From assembly GCA_017626625.1 (NCBI GenBank), contig JAGAIK010000078.1, positions 1-8,480 of the forward strand: 8,480 nt of DNA, read 5' to 3'. Positions 1-7,722 of the stretch are shown piece by piece. Every line of letters begins with the position of its first letter. The first letter of the stretch is position 1. This DNA is from Roseburia sp. (GTDB taxonomy: Bacteria > Bacillota > Clostridia > Lachnospirales > Lachnospiraceae). The notes under the pieces are model-generated. The model did no database searches and had not been told where the DNA came from. It saw nothing but the letters and a program-made list of their open reading frames with translations. Made by a program: the position numbers and the translations under genes.

Positions 1-2
1 CA

Positions 3-8
3 GGGAGG
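3..8 (+). promoter_or_regulatory. Ribosome binding site of mglB
   Basis: GGGAGG lies 9 bases before the ATG at 18, separated by a T-rich spacer. It fixes the start of mglB. The promoter and any operator for the operon lie upstream of this window. Confidence 0.85.
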
Positions 9-17
9 TTTTTTTAT

Positions 18-1157
18 ATGAAAAAGAAAGTAGTGAGTGTGTTTCTTGCAATGACAATGGTTGCAGCAATGGTGGCAGGCTGCGGCGGCAATAATGCAGC
101 AAGCTCTAATGGGGCAGGCACCAACGGTGCCGATACCACCAGCAACGCAGTGACAGATGATGCCGCACCGGCAGGCACAGAGGCATCCGATACGGCGGAC
201 GCAGCGGCAGATGCAGCCGGAGGTGACTTAGCTGACAAGAAAGTCGGCGTATGTATTTATCAGTTCTCTGATAACTTTATGACATTATTCCGTGGAGAAC
301 TTGAGAATTATCTGGTAGAGCAGGGCTTCTCAAAAGATAACATTACCATTGTAGACGGCGCTAACGACCAGGCAACCCAGACCGGACAGATTGATAACTT
401 TATTTCCCAGGGTGTGGATGTGCTGATTATCAACCCGGTAAACTCTTCTTCTGCAGAGACAATTACAGATAAGGTAGTTGCAGCAGATATTCCTCTTGTA
501 TACATCAACCGCGAGCCGGATGAGTCAGAGGAGCAGAGATGGGCAGATAACGGCTGGGACGTTACCTATGTGGGATGTGACGCAAGACAGTCCGGAACCA
601 TGCAGGGTGAGCTGATTGTAGACCTGGGTCTTGAGACGGTAGATAAAAACGGCGACGGCAAGATTCAGTACGTTATGATCGAGGGTGACCCGGAGAACAT
701 TGACGCACAGAATCGTACCGAGTACTCTGTAAAAGCTCTTACCGATGCTGGTCTTGAGGTTGAGTGCCTTTCCGATCAGGTAGGAAACTGGCAGCAGGAT
801 CAGGCACAGCAGCTCGTGGCAAACGCATTAGGACAGTACGGCAACGATGTAGAGGTTGTATTCTGTAACAACGATGCGATGGCACTTGGTGCATTACAGG
901 CAATTCAGTCCGCCGGACGTACCGTAGGCGAGGATATCTTCCTTGTAGGTGTAGATGCGTTATCCGAGGCTCTTGAGAATGTAATCTCCGGAACTATGAC
1001 AGGTACGGTATTCAATGACCACTTCGCACAGTCCCACGGTGCAGCAGACGCAGCAATCCGTTTCTTAAACGGTGAGAAAAACGAGTACTACATTGGTTGT
1101 GATTATGTGAAAGTTACTGGCGAAAATGCACAGGAAGTTCTTGACATGGTGGAATAA
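18..1157 (+). CDS. mglB: Galactose/glucose-binding lipoprotein of an Mgl-type ABC importer
   Basis: This is the extracellular sugar-binding component of an ABC importer, 379 aa. Residues 1-22 form a lipoprotein signal peptide with lipobox VAGC (lipidated Cys22). Residues 23-70 are a low-complexity Ala/Asn/Thr/Asp linker, and the type I periplasmic-binding fold runs from about 74 to 379. Compared from memory with E. coli MglB, most sugar-contact positions are present: Asp85 and Phe87 (SDNFM), Asn139, Asp229, Arg233, Trp258, Asn285 (NNDAMALGA), Asp313 (GVDALSEAL) and Asn333 (GTVFND). The E. coli His152 position is Asn227 here. A calcium-binding loop DKNGDGKIQ (209-217) matches the EF-hand-like loop of galactose-binding proteins. 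It is first in the operon, with mglA and mglC following. Galactose, glucose or a methyl-galactoside is the likely ligand by family; specificity is inferred. Confidence 0.95.
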   Translation: MKKKVVSVFLAMTMVAAMVAGCGGNNAASSNGAGTNGADTTSNAVTDDAAPAGTEASDTADAAADAAGGDLADKKVGVCIYQFSDNFMTLFRGELENYLVEQGFSKDNITIVDGANDQATQTGQIDNFISQGVDVLIINPVNSSSAETITDKVVAADIPLVYINREPDESEEQRWADNGWDVTYVGCDARQSGTMQGELIVDLGLETVDKNGDGKIQYVMIEGDPENIDAQNRTEYSVKALTDAGLEVECLSDQVGNWQQDQAQQLVANALGQYGNDVEVVFCNNDAMALGALQAIQSAGRTVGEDIFLVGVDALSEALENVISGTMTGTVFNDHFAQSHGAADAAIRFLNGEKNEYYIGCDYVKVTGENAQEVLDMVE

Positions 1158-1183
1158 TTTTACAGTAAAAATCAGAAAAACGG

Positions 1184-1216
1184 TGCGGGTGTTGGAAACG
1201 GCACCCGCATTTTCTT
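1184..1216 (+). terminator. Intrinsic terminator or attenuator between mglB and mglA
   Basis: TGCGGGTG (1184-1191) pairs perfectly with CACCCGCA (1202-1209). Two G-U pairs and a G-C pair extend the stem to a GAAA tetraloop (1195-1198). The 3' arm runs directly into TTTTCTT. A leaky terminator right after the binding-protein gene is a common way to make more binding protein than membrane components, and mglA has no obvious promoter of its own before it. The read-through role is inferred. Confidence 0.8.
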
Positions 1217-1250
1217 ATGGATATAAAAAAGGAATAAAAGGAGGAGAAAA

Positions 1251-2759
1251 ATGGCTGAGTATAAACTAGAGCTGAAGGGTATCTGCAAATCCTTCCCTGG
1301 TGTAAAGGCGTTAGACAATGTACAGTTGTCTCTGCGGCCTGGAACAGTTCATGCACTGATGGGAGAAAACGGCGCCGGAAAATCTACTCTGATGAAATGC
1401 CTCTTCGGTATTTATAAGATGGATGCCGGGGAGATTTATTTAGACGGGCAGAAGATTGAGGTAAACAATCCGGACGAAGCCATGAAGCACGGAATTGCTA
1501 TGGTGCATCAGGAGCTGCAGCCGGTACCGGCAAGAAGCGTAGGGGAGAACCTTTATTTAGGAAGGTTCCCGACAAAAAATTTCGGCCCCATCAAAATCAT
1601 TGATCACAAAACCATGTATGCGGAGACGGAAAAGTGGTTAAAGGAAGTAAAGATGGATTTTGATCCGAAAGCGCAGCTCGGAACCTTATCTATCGGACAG
1701 ATGCAGTCGGTGGAGATTGCAAAGGCGGTTTCTCAGCAGGCGAAGGTGGTTATTTTCGATGAGCCCACCTCCTCCCTTTCCGATAATGAGGTGGAGGCGC
1801 TGTTTCGTATCATGAACGATTTGCGGGACAAAGGCGTTGCCATGGTATATATTTCCCATAAGATGGATGAAATCAAGCGTATCGCAGACGACATTACGGT
1901 TATGCGGGACGGTACGTATGTGGGAACCTGGCCGGCGGCGGAGCTGACAACGGACCAGATTATTGCCAAGATGGTGGGACGTGAGCTGACCAATGTTTAT
2001 CCGCCCAGGGGAAATAAGCCGGGAGAGGTTATCATGGAGGTGAAAAATTTGTGCTCCATCCATGAAAACTCTTTCCAGAATGTAAGCTTTACCTTAAGAA
2101 AAGGAGAAATCCTTGGCTTCGGCGGTCTGGTGGGAGCCCAGAGAACAGAGCTGATGGAGGGTATCTTCGGTATCCGCGGCGTCGCTTCCGGAGAAGTTTA
2201 TATGCACGGGAAAAAGGTAAAAATCAAACGTCCCATTGACGCTATGAATGCCGGAATCGGGCTGATTACCGAGGACAGACGGGGCAACGGTATTTTCGGC
2301 TGCCTCTCCATCAAAGATAATGTAGGGGTATCGGTATACAACAAGTACTTAAAGGCAGGATTTGTGTTAGACCACAAGAATATTAACCGGGTAGTGGATG
2401 AAAATATCAAAAAGCTTTCCATCAAGACGCCCAGCATGAAGGAGCATATTGCAAACCTTTCCGGAGGCAACCAGCAGAAGGTTATCGTTTCGAGATGGCT
2501 GGCAAATGACCCGGATGTGCTGATTATGGATGAACCTACCCGTGGTATTGACGTAGGGGCAAAACATGAGATTTATGAGATTATGAATGACTTGGCAAAG
2601 CAGGGGAAGGCAATTATTATGATTTCATCAGAAATGTCGGAGCTTCTCGGCATGGCAGACAGAGTCTGCGTTATGTGTAACGGCAAGCTCACCGGAGAGA
2701 TTGACCAGCCGGAAGAGATGACCCAGGCAAAAGTTATGAGCTATGCGACACGGTTCTGA
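1251..2759 (+). CDS. mglA: Galactose/methyl-galactoside importer ATPase with two ABC domains
   Basis: Cytoplasmic ATPase that powers sugar import, 502 aa, the usual length for MglA/RbsA-type proteins. Domain 1 has Walker A GENGAGKST (38-46), signature LSIGQMQ (146-152) and Walker B VVIFDEPTS (166-174), with His at 203 as the switch histidine (ISHKMDE). Domain 2 (about 260-502) has a degenerate Walker A, GGLVGAQRTE (291-300), lacking GKS/T. This is normal for the sugar-import subfamily. It has a canonical signature LSGGNQQ (403-409) and Walker B VLIMDEPT (423-430). The start is supported by AGGAGG at 1239-1244, six bases before the ATG. It lies between mglB and mglC, 21 bp before mglC, so it is co-transcribed with them. 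The ligand class is taken from MglB, since the ATPase alone would not separate galactose from ribose or xylose systems. Confidence 0.95.
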   Translation: MAEYKLELKGICKSFPGVKALDNVQLSLRPGTVHALMGENGAGKSTLMKCLFGIYKMDAGEIYLDGQKIEVNNPDEAMKHGIAMVHQELQPVPARSVGENLYLGRFPTKNFGPIKIIDHKTMYAETEKWLKEVKMDFDPKAQLGTLSIGQMQSVEIAKAVSQQAKVVIFDEPTSSLSDNEVEALFRIMNDLRDKGVAMVYISHKMDEIKRIADDITVMRDGTYVGTWPAAELTTDQIIAKMVGRELTNVYPPRGNKPGEVIMEVKNLCSIHENSFQNVSFTLRKGEILGFGGLVGAQRTELMEGIFGIRGVASGEVYMHGKKVKIKRPIDAMNAGIGLITEDRRGNGIFGCLSIKDNVGVSVYNKYLKAGFVLDHKNINRVVDENIKKLSIKTPSMKEHIANLSGGNQQKVIVSRWLANDPDVLIMDEPTRGIDVGAKHEIYEIMNDLAKQGKAIIMISSEMSELLGMADRVCVMCNGKLTGEIDQPEEMTQAKVMSYATRF

Positions 2760-2780
2760 TGAGACGAGGAGGAAGAGAGA

Positions 2781-3770
2781 ATGGGAAAGACAAACCAACA
2801 AAAAGTAAAAGATTTCTTAATCAATAACGGAGTTATCATTGTCATGTTCATTCTGGTAATCTACACCGGAATCACTTCGGATAACTTCTTTACCGGAAAT
2901 AACCTGATGAATATTCTGATGAATATGAGCTCGCGGCTCGTCATCGCCCTCGGTATTGCAGGCTGTGTTATCACCGCAGGCTGTGACCTTTCCGCAGGAC
3001 GTATGATTGGTCTCGGTGCCTGTATCTCCGGTATGCTGTTACAGCGTATGGACTATTCCGGAAAATTTTTCCCGGATATGGAGCCCTTAAATGTATTTGT
3101 GGTAGCTGTTATCGTTATGGTAATCTGCGCGGCATTCGGCAGCGTTACCGGATTTTTCATTGCCTATTTAAACGTACCGCCCTTCATTGCAACACTGGCG
3201 ATGATGGAGATTGTGTATGGTATCGGACTTATCGTCACAGGTGCAACACCTTTAGGTGGATATGTAAAAGAGTATACCAACGTGGCAAACGGCAAATTCC
3301 TTGGCATCAATTACTTAATCTGGATTGCGATTATCGTAGCGGCAATTACATGGTTCATTTTTAATATGACCCGTCACGGAAAATATATGTATGCCATCGG
3401 CGGTAATCCGCAGGCGGCTGAGGTTGCCGGCGTTCCGGTAAAGAAAACTCTGATTTTAATTTACATGAAAGCGGCGGCAATGTATGGCTTAGCGGGCTTC
3501 ATGTTAGGGGCAAAGGCAGGCGGCGCTTCTATCCAGACCGGATACGGCTATGAGATGGAGGCAATCGCAGCATGTACCATCGGCGGTGTATCCGTAACCG
3601 GAGGTCGTGGTAAAGTATCTTCGGCCATCATCGGTGTGGCGGTATTTGAGCTGCTGAAGGTAGCATTACAGTACTTAGGCGTGGACGCAAACGCACAGTA
3701 CATAGCAATCGGTATTGTCATCTTTGTTGCAATTTCACTGGATATCAGAAAATATATAGCAAAGAAATAA
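2781..3770 (+). CDS. mglC: Galactose/methyl-galactoside ABC importer permease
   Basis: Inner-membrane channel subunit of the sugar importer, 329 aa, family BPD_transp_2. It is strongly hydrophobic, with about eight to ten membrane segments; clear ones lie near 15-32, 52-67, 104-129, 136-154, 178-195, 225-243, 280-298 and 305-320. Family motifs visible are AGCDLSAGR (66-74), the coupling-loop segment YAIGGNPQAAEVAGV (204-218), which contacts the ATPase, and GGVSVTGGRGKV (268-279). AGGAGG at 2767-2772 supports the ATG at 2781. No second permease is present, so the channel is presumably a homodimer, as known for this family. Confidence 0.95.
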   Translation: MGKTNQQKVKDFLINNGVIIVMFILVIYTGITSDNFFTGNNLMNILMNMSSRLVIALGIAGCVITAGCDLSAGRMIGLGACISGMLLQRMDYSGKFFPDMEPLNVFVVAVIVMVICAAFGSVTGFFIAYLNVPPFIATLAMMEIVYGIGLIVTGATPLGGYVKEYTNVANGKFLGINYLIWIAIIVAAITWFIFNMTRHGKYMYAIGGNPQAAEVAGVPVKKTLILIYMKAAAMYGLAGFMLGAKAGGASIQTGYGYEMEAIAACTIGGVSVTGGRGKVSSAIIGVAVFELLKVALQYLGVDANAQYIAIGIVIFVAISLDIRKYIAKK

Positions 3771-3786
3771 AGCATATATTATAATG

Positions 3787-3814
3787 AATAGCGGCTGACG
3801 GTTCAGCCGCTATT
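3787..3814 (+). terminator. Perfect 12-bp hairpin after mglC, possible terminator
   Basis: AATAGCGGCTGA (3787-3798) and TCAGCCGCTATT (3803-3814) are perfect inverted repeats around the loop CGGT. The 3' arm ends in TATTT but a full U-tract is missing (TGGACATT follows). It could be a weak terminator, a 3'-end stabilising structure for the mgl message, or a processing signal between the transporter and the signalling genes. Confidence 0.6.
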
Positions 3815-3824
3815 TGGACATTCC

Positions 3825-3847
3825 AAAAGCGGAGGCGCTTTTGCGCC
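3825..3847 (+). promoter_or_regulatory. Two mutually exclusive small hairpins ahead of the small membrane-protein gene
   Basis: AAAAGCG (3825-3831) can pair with CGCTTTT (3836-3842) around the loop GAGG. Alternatively GGCGC (3834-3838) can pair with GCGCC (3843-3847) around TTTT. The two share bases and cannot form together. The second ends directly at the ribosome binding site GGGAGG (3848-3853), so it could affect initiation. The structures are seen; regulation is speculation. Confidence 0.35.
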
Positions 3848-3859
3848 GGGAGGTTTCAA

Positions 3860-4171
3860 ATGACAGTAGAGATGTTTTTAGAGCAGGCGGGGATTCCGCT
3901 GTTGATTTTTGTGGTTTGCATTTATTATGGGGTAAGGCTTTTGGTGTTGCAGGATGTGAGTGCCATCCGCGGAAAAGACAAGGCTCCGGTTCGGGACGAA
4001 AAGGGCTATGCCATGGGAGCGGGAAAACTGCTTTTGTTTTTTGCGGCGGCGACTCTTCTCATGGGGATTTTAATTTTTGTAAATGTGTATGCGGCGGTGG
4101 CGGAAATTATCGTGTGTATTTTTATTATGGGTTTTCTCTGGAAACGGATGAATCAAAAATACGGCGCATAG
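3860..4171 (+). CDS. Small three-helix membrane protein of unknown function
   Basis: A 103-aa protein that I cannot assign with confidence. Hydrophobic segments lie near 11-30, 57-77 and 78-94. A charged loop (about 36-50, RGKDKAPVRDEKGY) separates the first two, and the tail is basic (WKRMNQKYGA). The start is supported by GGGAGG at 3848-3853, six bases before the ATG. The hydrophobic pattern, with charges confined to loops, argues that this frame is real rather than the overlapping frame at 3814-4176, which is Cys/Gly-rich and lacks a good ribosome site. It sits between a complete sugar importer and the regulator that probably controls it. An accessory role in transport or signalling is possible but only inferred from position. 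The layout loosely recalls DUF3784-type small membrane proteins, which is a weak suggestion. Confidence 0.75.
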   Translation: MTVEMFLEQAGIPLLIFVVCIYYGVRLLVLQDVSAIRGKDKAPVRDEKGYAMGAGKLLLFFAAATLLMGILIFVNVYAAVAEIIVCIFIMGFLWKRMNQKYGA

Positions 4172-4234
4172 GATAGCCCGGCGCAGCACTGCCATACAGC
4201 ACATGGGAGCGGGCAGAGACCAACGGATAGGAGA

Positions 4235-4240
4235 GGGAGG
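4235..4240 (+). promoter_or_regulatory. Ribosome binding site of the response regulator gene
   Basis: GGGAGG six bases before the ATG at 4247. The 75-base gap from the previous stop has no other structure or promoter that I could recognise. Confidence 0.75.
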
Positions 4241-4246
4241 ACAAAT

Positions 4247-5860
4247 ATGAGCCAATATTCTGTATTGCTGGTGGATGACGAGGAAGAGGTCATCCAGGTA
4301 ATTATAAAAAAACTGGACTGGGAAAATATGGGATTTCGCATTGCGGGTTACGCCAGAAACGGAGTGGAAGCCTTAGAGATGGCGGAGGAGCTGCAGGTGG
4401 ATGTGGTGATGACAGATATCAAGATGCCCTATATGGACGGGCTGACCCTCTGCCGCAAATTAAAAGAGCTTTATCAGAAGATGAAGGTCATTATTTTCTC
4501 AGGATTTGATGAATTTGAATATGCAAAAGAAGCAATTAAAATTCAGGCGGAGGAATATATTTTAAAACCCATCAATGCCAATGAACTGCGGGAAGTATTT
4601 ACAAGGGTGAAGGAAAATCTCGACAGAGAGTTAGATGAGAAGCGGAACATTGAGAAGCTTCGGAAATATTATCTCGAAAGCCTTCCTGTGCTGCAGGAGA
4701 ATTTTTATGCGTCTTTGTTGGAGGGGAGGATTCCGGAAAAAGAGATTGAGAAGTATGCCAGAGGTTATCAGATAGAGCTGAGGGGACCTTTTTATGTGGT
4801 TACAGTGGTGCACATCAGTACGCCGGAGGACACCGGGGAGGAGGCGCTTGACCCCTTCCTTCTTGCAGTTTCCGTAAAAAGGTTAGTTCAGGAGCAGCTA
4901 TCGGGAAAATGGGACAGCAGGGTAGTGACCTATTTAGGGGAGAGCGTTGTCATTACGCAGTTGCCGGAGGAAGAGGCGGTCCCTCATTTTACAGATACCA
5001 TGGATAAAATCTGTAAGATGGCAAAGCGGGTGTGTAAGGCGCGGGTGACGGCGGGTGTGGGCCATGTGTGCAGGGAGCCGGGACAGCTTTTCGTCTCTTA
5101 TCAGGGTGCAAAAAATGCCGTTTCCTACCGTGTGCTCTACGGAAATACGAGAGCCATCAGCATTGCGGAGACAGACCCTCAGGAAAATGCGGATATGCCC
5201 TGGGAAGAGCCGTATATCAGGAAAATCATAAAGAAGATAAAGGTAGGGGAGGCGCAGCCCCTGCAGGAGGCGGTGGGGGAATTTGCAGAAAAGCTTTCCG
5301 GCAGCAGAATGTCCCTGCAGAAGTACAAGATTCTGATTATGGAGTTGATTGCGGAGCTGTTCCGGTTCGGCGCGGACCATGAGATGAACTTCGATGAGAT
5401 TTTCGGGGAAAACAGCGATGTTTATATCCAGGCAACGCAGATAGAATCTCCGGAGGCATTGGGGGAGTGGCTTAAGGATAAGTGCCTGCAGATGCAGAAG
5501 ATGGTGCTGCATGAAAGGCAGGACACCACTAAATCCTTTGTGACAAAGGCGATGGAATATGTAAAGGAGCACTATGCAGACCAGGATTTGAGCATTGAGA
5601 CGGTCTGCGGCGTTTTGAACGTCAGCGCCGCCTATTTTTCCACGGTGTTTAAGAAGGAAACAGGAAAAACCTTCATCAATTATCTGACGGATTACCGGAT
5701 GGAGGAGGCGCTTGATCTTCTTTTGAACCAGAATGAAAAAACTTATATCATTGCGGAAAAAGTGGGGTATTCTGACCCGAATTACTTCAGTTATGTCTTT
5801 AAAAAACAGTTTGGAATGCCGCCTTCAAAATATAAAGCGGGCAAAATGGAGCAGAGTTGA
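4247..5860 (+). CDS. YesN-family response regulator with AraC-type DNA-binding domain
   Basis: Cytoplasmic transcription regulator, 537 aa. The receiver domain (about 4-125) has the acidic pair Asp10/Asp11, phospho-acceptor Asp57 (VMTDIKMP), Ser85 (FSGFDEFEYA) and Lys107 (ILKP), so every key residue is present. A long middle region (about 130-425) has no motif I recognise beyond what is usual in large YesN-type regulators. The C-terminal AraC/XylS domain (about 428-530) carries two helix-turn-helix units: LSIETVCGVLNVSAAYFSTVFK, then IIAEKVGYSDPNYFSYVFKKQFG, ending in the usual PPSKYK. It overlaps the kinase gene by four bases (TTGA), so the two are translated together. Regulation of the adjacent mgl operon is the likely job, inferred from context. 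Confidence 0.92.
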   Translation: MSQYSVLLVDDEEEVIQVIIKKLDWENMGFRIAGYARNGVEALEMAEELQVDVVMTDIKMPYMDGLTLCRKLKELYQKMKVIIFSGFDEFEYAKEAIKIQAEEYILKPINANELREVFTRVKENLDRELDEKRNIEKLRKYYLESLPVLQENFYASLLEGRIPEKEIEKYARGYQIELRGPFYVVTVVHISTPEDTGEEALDPFLLAVSVKRLVQEQLSGKWDSRVVTYLGESVVITQLPEEEAVPHFTDTMDKICKMAKRVCKARVTAGVGHVCREPGQLFVSYQGAKNAVSYRVLYGNTRAISIAETDPQENADMPWEEPYIRKIIKKIKVGEAQPLQEAVGEFAEKLSGSRMSLQKYKILIMELIAELFRFGADHEMNFDEIFGENSDVYIQATQIESPEALGEWLKDKCLQMQKMVLHERQDTTKSFVTKAMEYVKEHYADQDLSIETVCGVLNVSAAYFSTVFKKETGKTFINYLTDYRMEEALDLLLNQNEKTYIIAEKVGYSDPNYFSYVFKKQFGMPPSKYKAGKMEQS

Positions 5861-7722
5861 AAAGGATAAAAGAATATCAGGAAAAGTTAATTGCATATAT
5901 CACAAAGTATATCAGACCCCAATCCATTCAGATGACCATTTCCATTTCCTTTACGGTGGTGGCAGTGCTTGGCATGGGAATTATAGGCGTGTCCCTCTAT
6001 AACCGTTTTGTAAACCGGATGGAGGATATGACCATTGAGAGCTCTGAACAGCTTTTGAACCAGACCGCCATCAACTTAGAGACATATCTGAGGAATATGC
6101 GGCGTATTTCCGATGCCATGTATTACAGCGTCATTAAGAATAAGGATTTGGCGACGGAAACCTTAGAGGAGGAGATGAACCTGCTGTACGAGGCGAATAA
6201 GGACAACCTTATCAGCATTGCCTGTTACACCAACAGCGGGGAGTTAGTGGCGGCTGCTCCGGTGGCAACGGAGAAGGAAAATTTAGACATTGTGAATCAG
6301 GAATGGTTTACCGAGGCGGTGGGGCAGATGGAGAATCTTCATTTTTCCACGCCCCATGTGCAGAACCTGTTTGACAATACCAGTTACCGTTATTACTGGG
6401 TGGTCTCCTTAAGCCAGGCGGTGGAGCTGACCAACCGGGGCAATTCCACCTTGGGAGTGCTGTTAGTAGATATGAATTACAGCAGCATTGAGCAGCTTTT
6501 TAATAAGGCGAATACGGATAATTCCTCTGAATATGTTTATCTGATGGACAGCAACGGGGAGATTATCTATCATCCGAAACAAAAGCTGATTTACACCAAC
6601 CTGTATGAGGAAAATAATCTTGCGGCGGCGGGGTATGAGGATGGCAGCAGAAAGGAGGAATTTCAGGGGAAAAAGCGGCTGATTACCGTTAAGACCGTCA
6701 GCTATACCGGATGGAAGATTGTCAGTGTGGTGCCTATGGATTCTTTTCATATGGGCTTATCCGGAACCAGACAGTTTGCAATTTTATTTGTCTCTCTGGC
6801 AATGCTGATGATTATAGTGCTCAATCAACTGGTGTCTGCCCGGATTACAAAGCCGCTGCAGAAGTTAAATGAGTCTGCCAGAGAGTGGGAGGCGGGGAAC
6901 ATGAATCCCCATATCTATGTGGGCGGTTCCTTAGAGGTGGAGCATTTAGGGAAGACTCTCCGTTCCACGGTGGAGCAGGTGCAGCAGCTTATGCACGATA
7001 TCTTAGTGGAGCAGGAGGAAAAGAGAAAGAGCGAATTAGACGCTTTACAGTCCCAGATTAACCCTCACTTTTTGTATAATACCTTAGATTCCATTGTGTG
7101 GATGATTGAGGGGGAGCGCTACGATGAGGCAGTGTTTATGGTGACACAGCTTGCCAGCCTGTTTCGGATATCCTTAAGCAGGGGAAAGACGATTATCAGC
7201 ATGGAAGACGAAATCAGACATGCGAAAAACTATATGAATATCCAGAAGGTCCGCTACAAAAATATTTTTCAGATTGATTTTCGGATAGAGGAAGAGATTT
7301 TAAACTGCTGTACGGTAAAACTGGTGGTACAGCCCCTGCTGGAAAATGCCATTTATTATGGTGTGGAGTGCATGGACGGAGAGGGAGAAATCGAGGTTGT
7401 GGGCTACCGCAGCGGGGACGAGGTTTATCTCGAGGTGCGGGACAACGGCATCGGTATGCCAAAGGAGACGGTGGACGCCCTTCTGACAGAGAACAACCGG
7501 GTGCGGAAAAAGGGCTCCGGCGTAGGAATTATCAATGTCCATAACCGTATTCAGCTCCGTTTCGGCAAGTCCTACGGATTAGAGATTGAAAGTCAGCCGG
7601 ACGAGGGGACAACGGTGAGGATTCATCTTCCCTATATGGAGTATTCACAGGAGACGGCGGAACTTTTAGAGGGCGGAAGGCTGAAGCAACTGAAAGGAGA
7701 GCGGAAGGATGACGAAAAATAG
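5857..7722 (+). CDS. YesM-family sensor histidine kinase
   Basis: Membrane sensor kinase, 621 aa. Membrane segment 1 is about 27-47, an extracellular sensor region (about 50-303, Cache-like in position and size) follows, and membrane segment 2 is about 306-326. A HAMP-like linker (about 328-382) comes next, then the His_kinase domain with phospho-acceptor His404 in SQINPHFLYNTLDS. The ATPase domain has an N-box QPLLENAIYYGVE (492-504), D-box RDNGIGM (528-534) and glycine box KGSGVGIINVHNR (552-564). The start is TTG at 5857, overlapping the previous stop as TTGA, with a weak GGAG at 5848-5851. The next in-frame ATG (codon 26) would cut into the lead-in to the first membrane helix, so TTG is preferred. 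It overlaps the next gene by 14 bases. It probably receives sugar status from the anchored binding protein and phosphorylates the upstream regulator. Confidence 0.92.
   Translation: MKRIKEYQEKLIAYITKYIRPQSIQMTISISFTVVAVLGMGIIGVSLYNRFVNRMEDMTIESSEQLLNQTAINLETYLRNMRRISDAMYYSVIKNKDLATETLEEEMNLLYEANKDNLISIACYTNSGELVAAAPVATEKENLDIVNQEWFTEAVGQMENLHFSTPHVQNLFDNTSYRYYWVVSLSQAVELTNRGNSTLGVLLVDMNYSSIEQLFNKANTDNSSEYVYLMDSNGEIIYHPKQKLIYTNLYEENNLAAAGYEDGSRKEEFQGKKRLITVKTVSYTGWKIVSVVPMDSFHMGLSGTRQFAILFVSLAMLMIIVLNQLVSARITKPLQKLNESAREWEAGNMNPHIYVGGSLEVEHLGKTLRSTVEQVQQLMHDILVEQEEKRKSELDALQSQINPHFLYNTLDSIVWMIEGERYDEAVFMVTQLASLFRISLSRGKTIISMEDEIRHAKNYMNIQKVRYKNIFQIDFRIEEEILNCCTVKLVVQPLLENAIYYGVECMDGEGEIEVVGYRSGDEVYLEVRDNGIGMPKETVDALLTENNRVRKKGSGVGIINVHNRIQLRFGKSYGLEIESQPDEGTTVRIHLPYMEYSQETAELLEGGRLKQLKGERKDDEK
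7694..7699 (+). promoter_or_regulatory. Ribosome binding site of the anchored binding-protein gene, inside the kinase gene
   Basis: AAGGAG nine bases before the ATG at 7709. It lies within the last codons of the kinase gene and supports this start and translational coupling. Confidence 0.7.

Noticed and set aside
291..300. Loss of Walker A in the second ATPase domain of MglA taken as damage (residue numbers of the protein)
   Set aside because: A degenerate second Walker A is normal in the double-ATPase sugar-import family.
1192..1206. A CcpA (cre)-like sequence inside the mglB-mglA hairpin
   Set aside because: It differs from the consensus at two fixed positions and the similarity is explained by the terminator stem and loop.
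3780..3785. TATAAT as the -10 box of a promoter for the downstream genes
   Set aside because: No acceptable -35 box lies about 17 bases upstream and the region is simply AT-rich.
3814..4176. Alternative 120-aa reading frame overlapping the small membrane protein
   Set aside because: It has no good ribosome site, an unusual Cys/Gly-rich composition, and overlaps a frame with clear membrane segments and a strong ribosome site.
4934..5572. A 212-aa minus-strand open frame opposite the regulator gene
   Set aside because: Its composition is that of an antisense shadow (rich in Leu, His, Arg and Pro), with no recognised motif, and it lies fully inside a well-supported gene.
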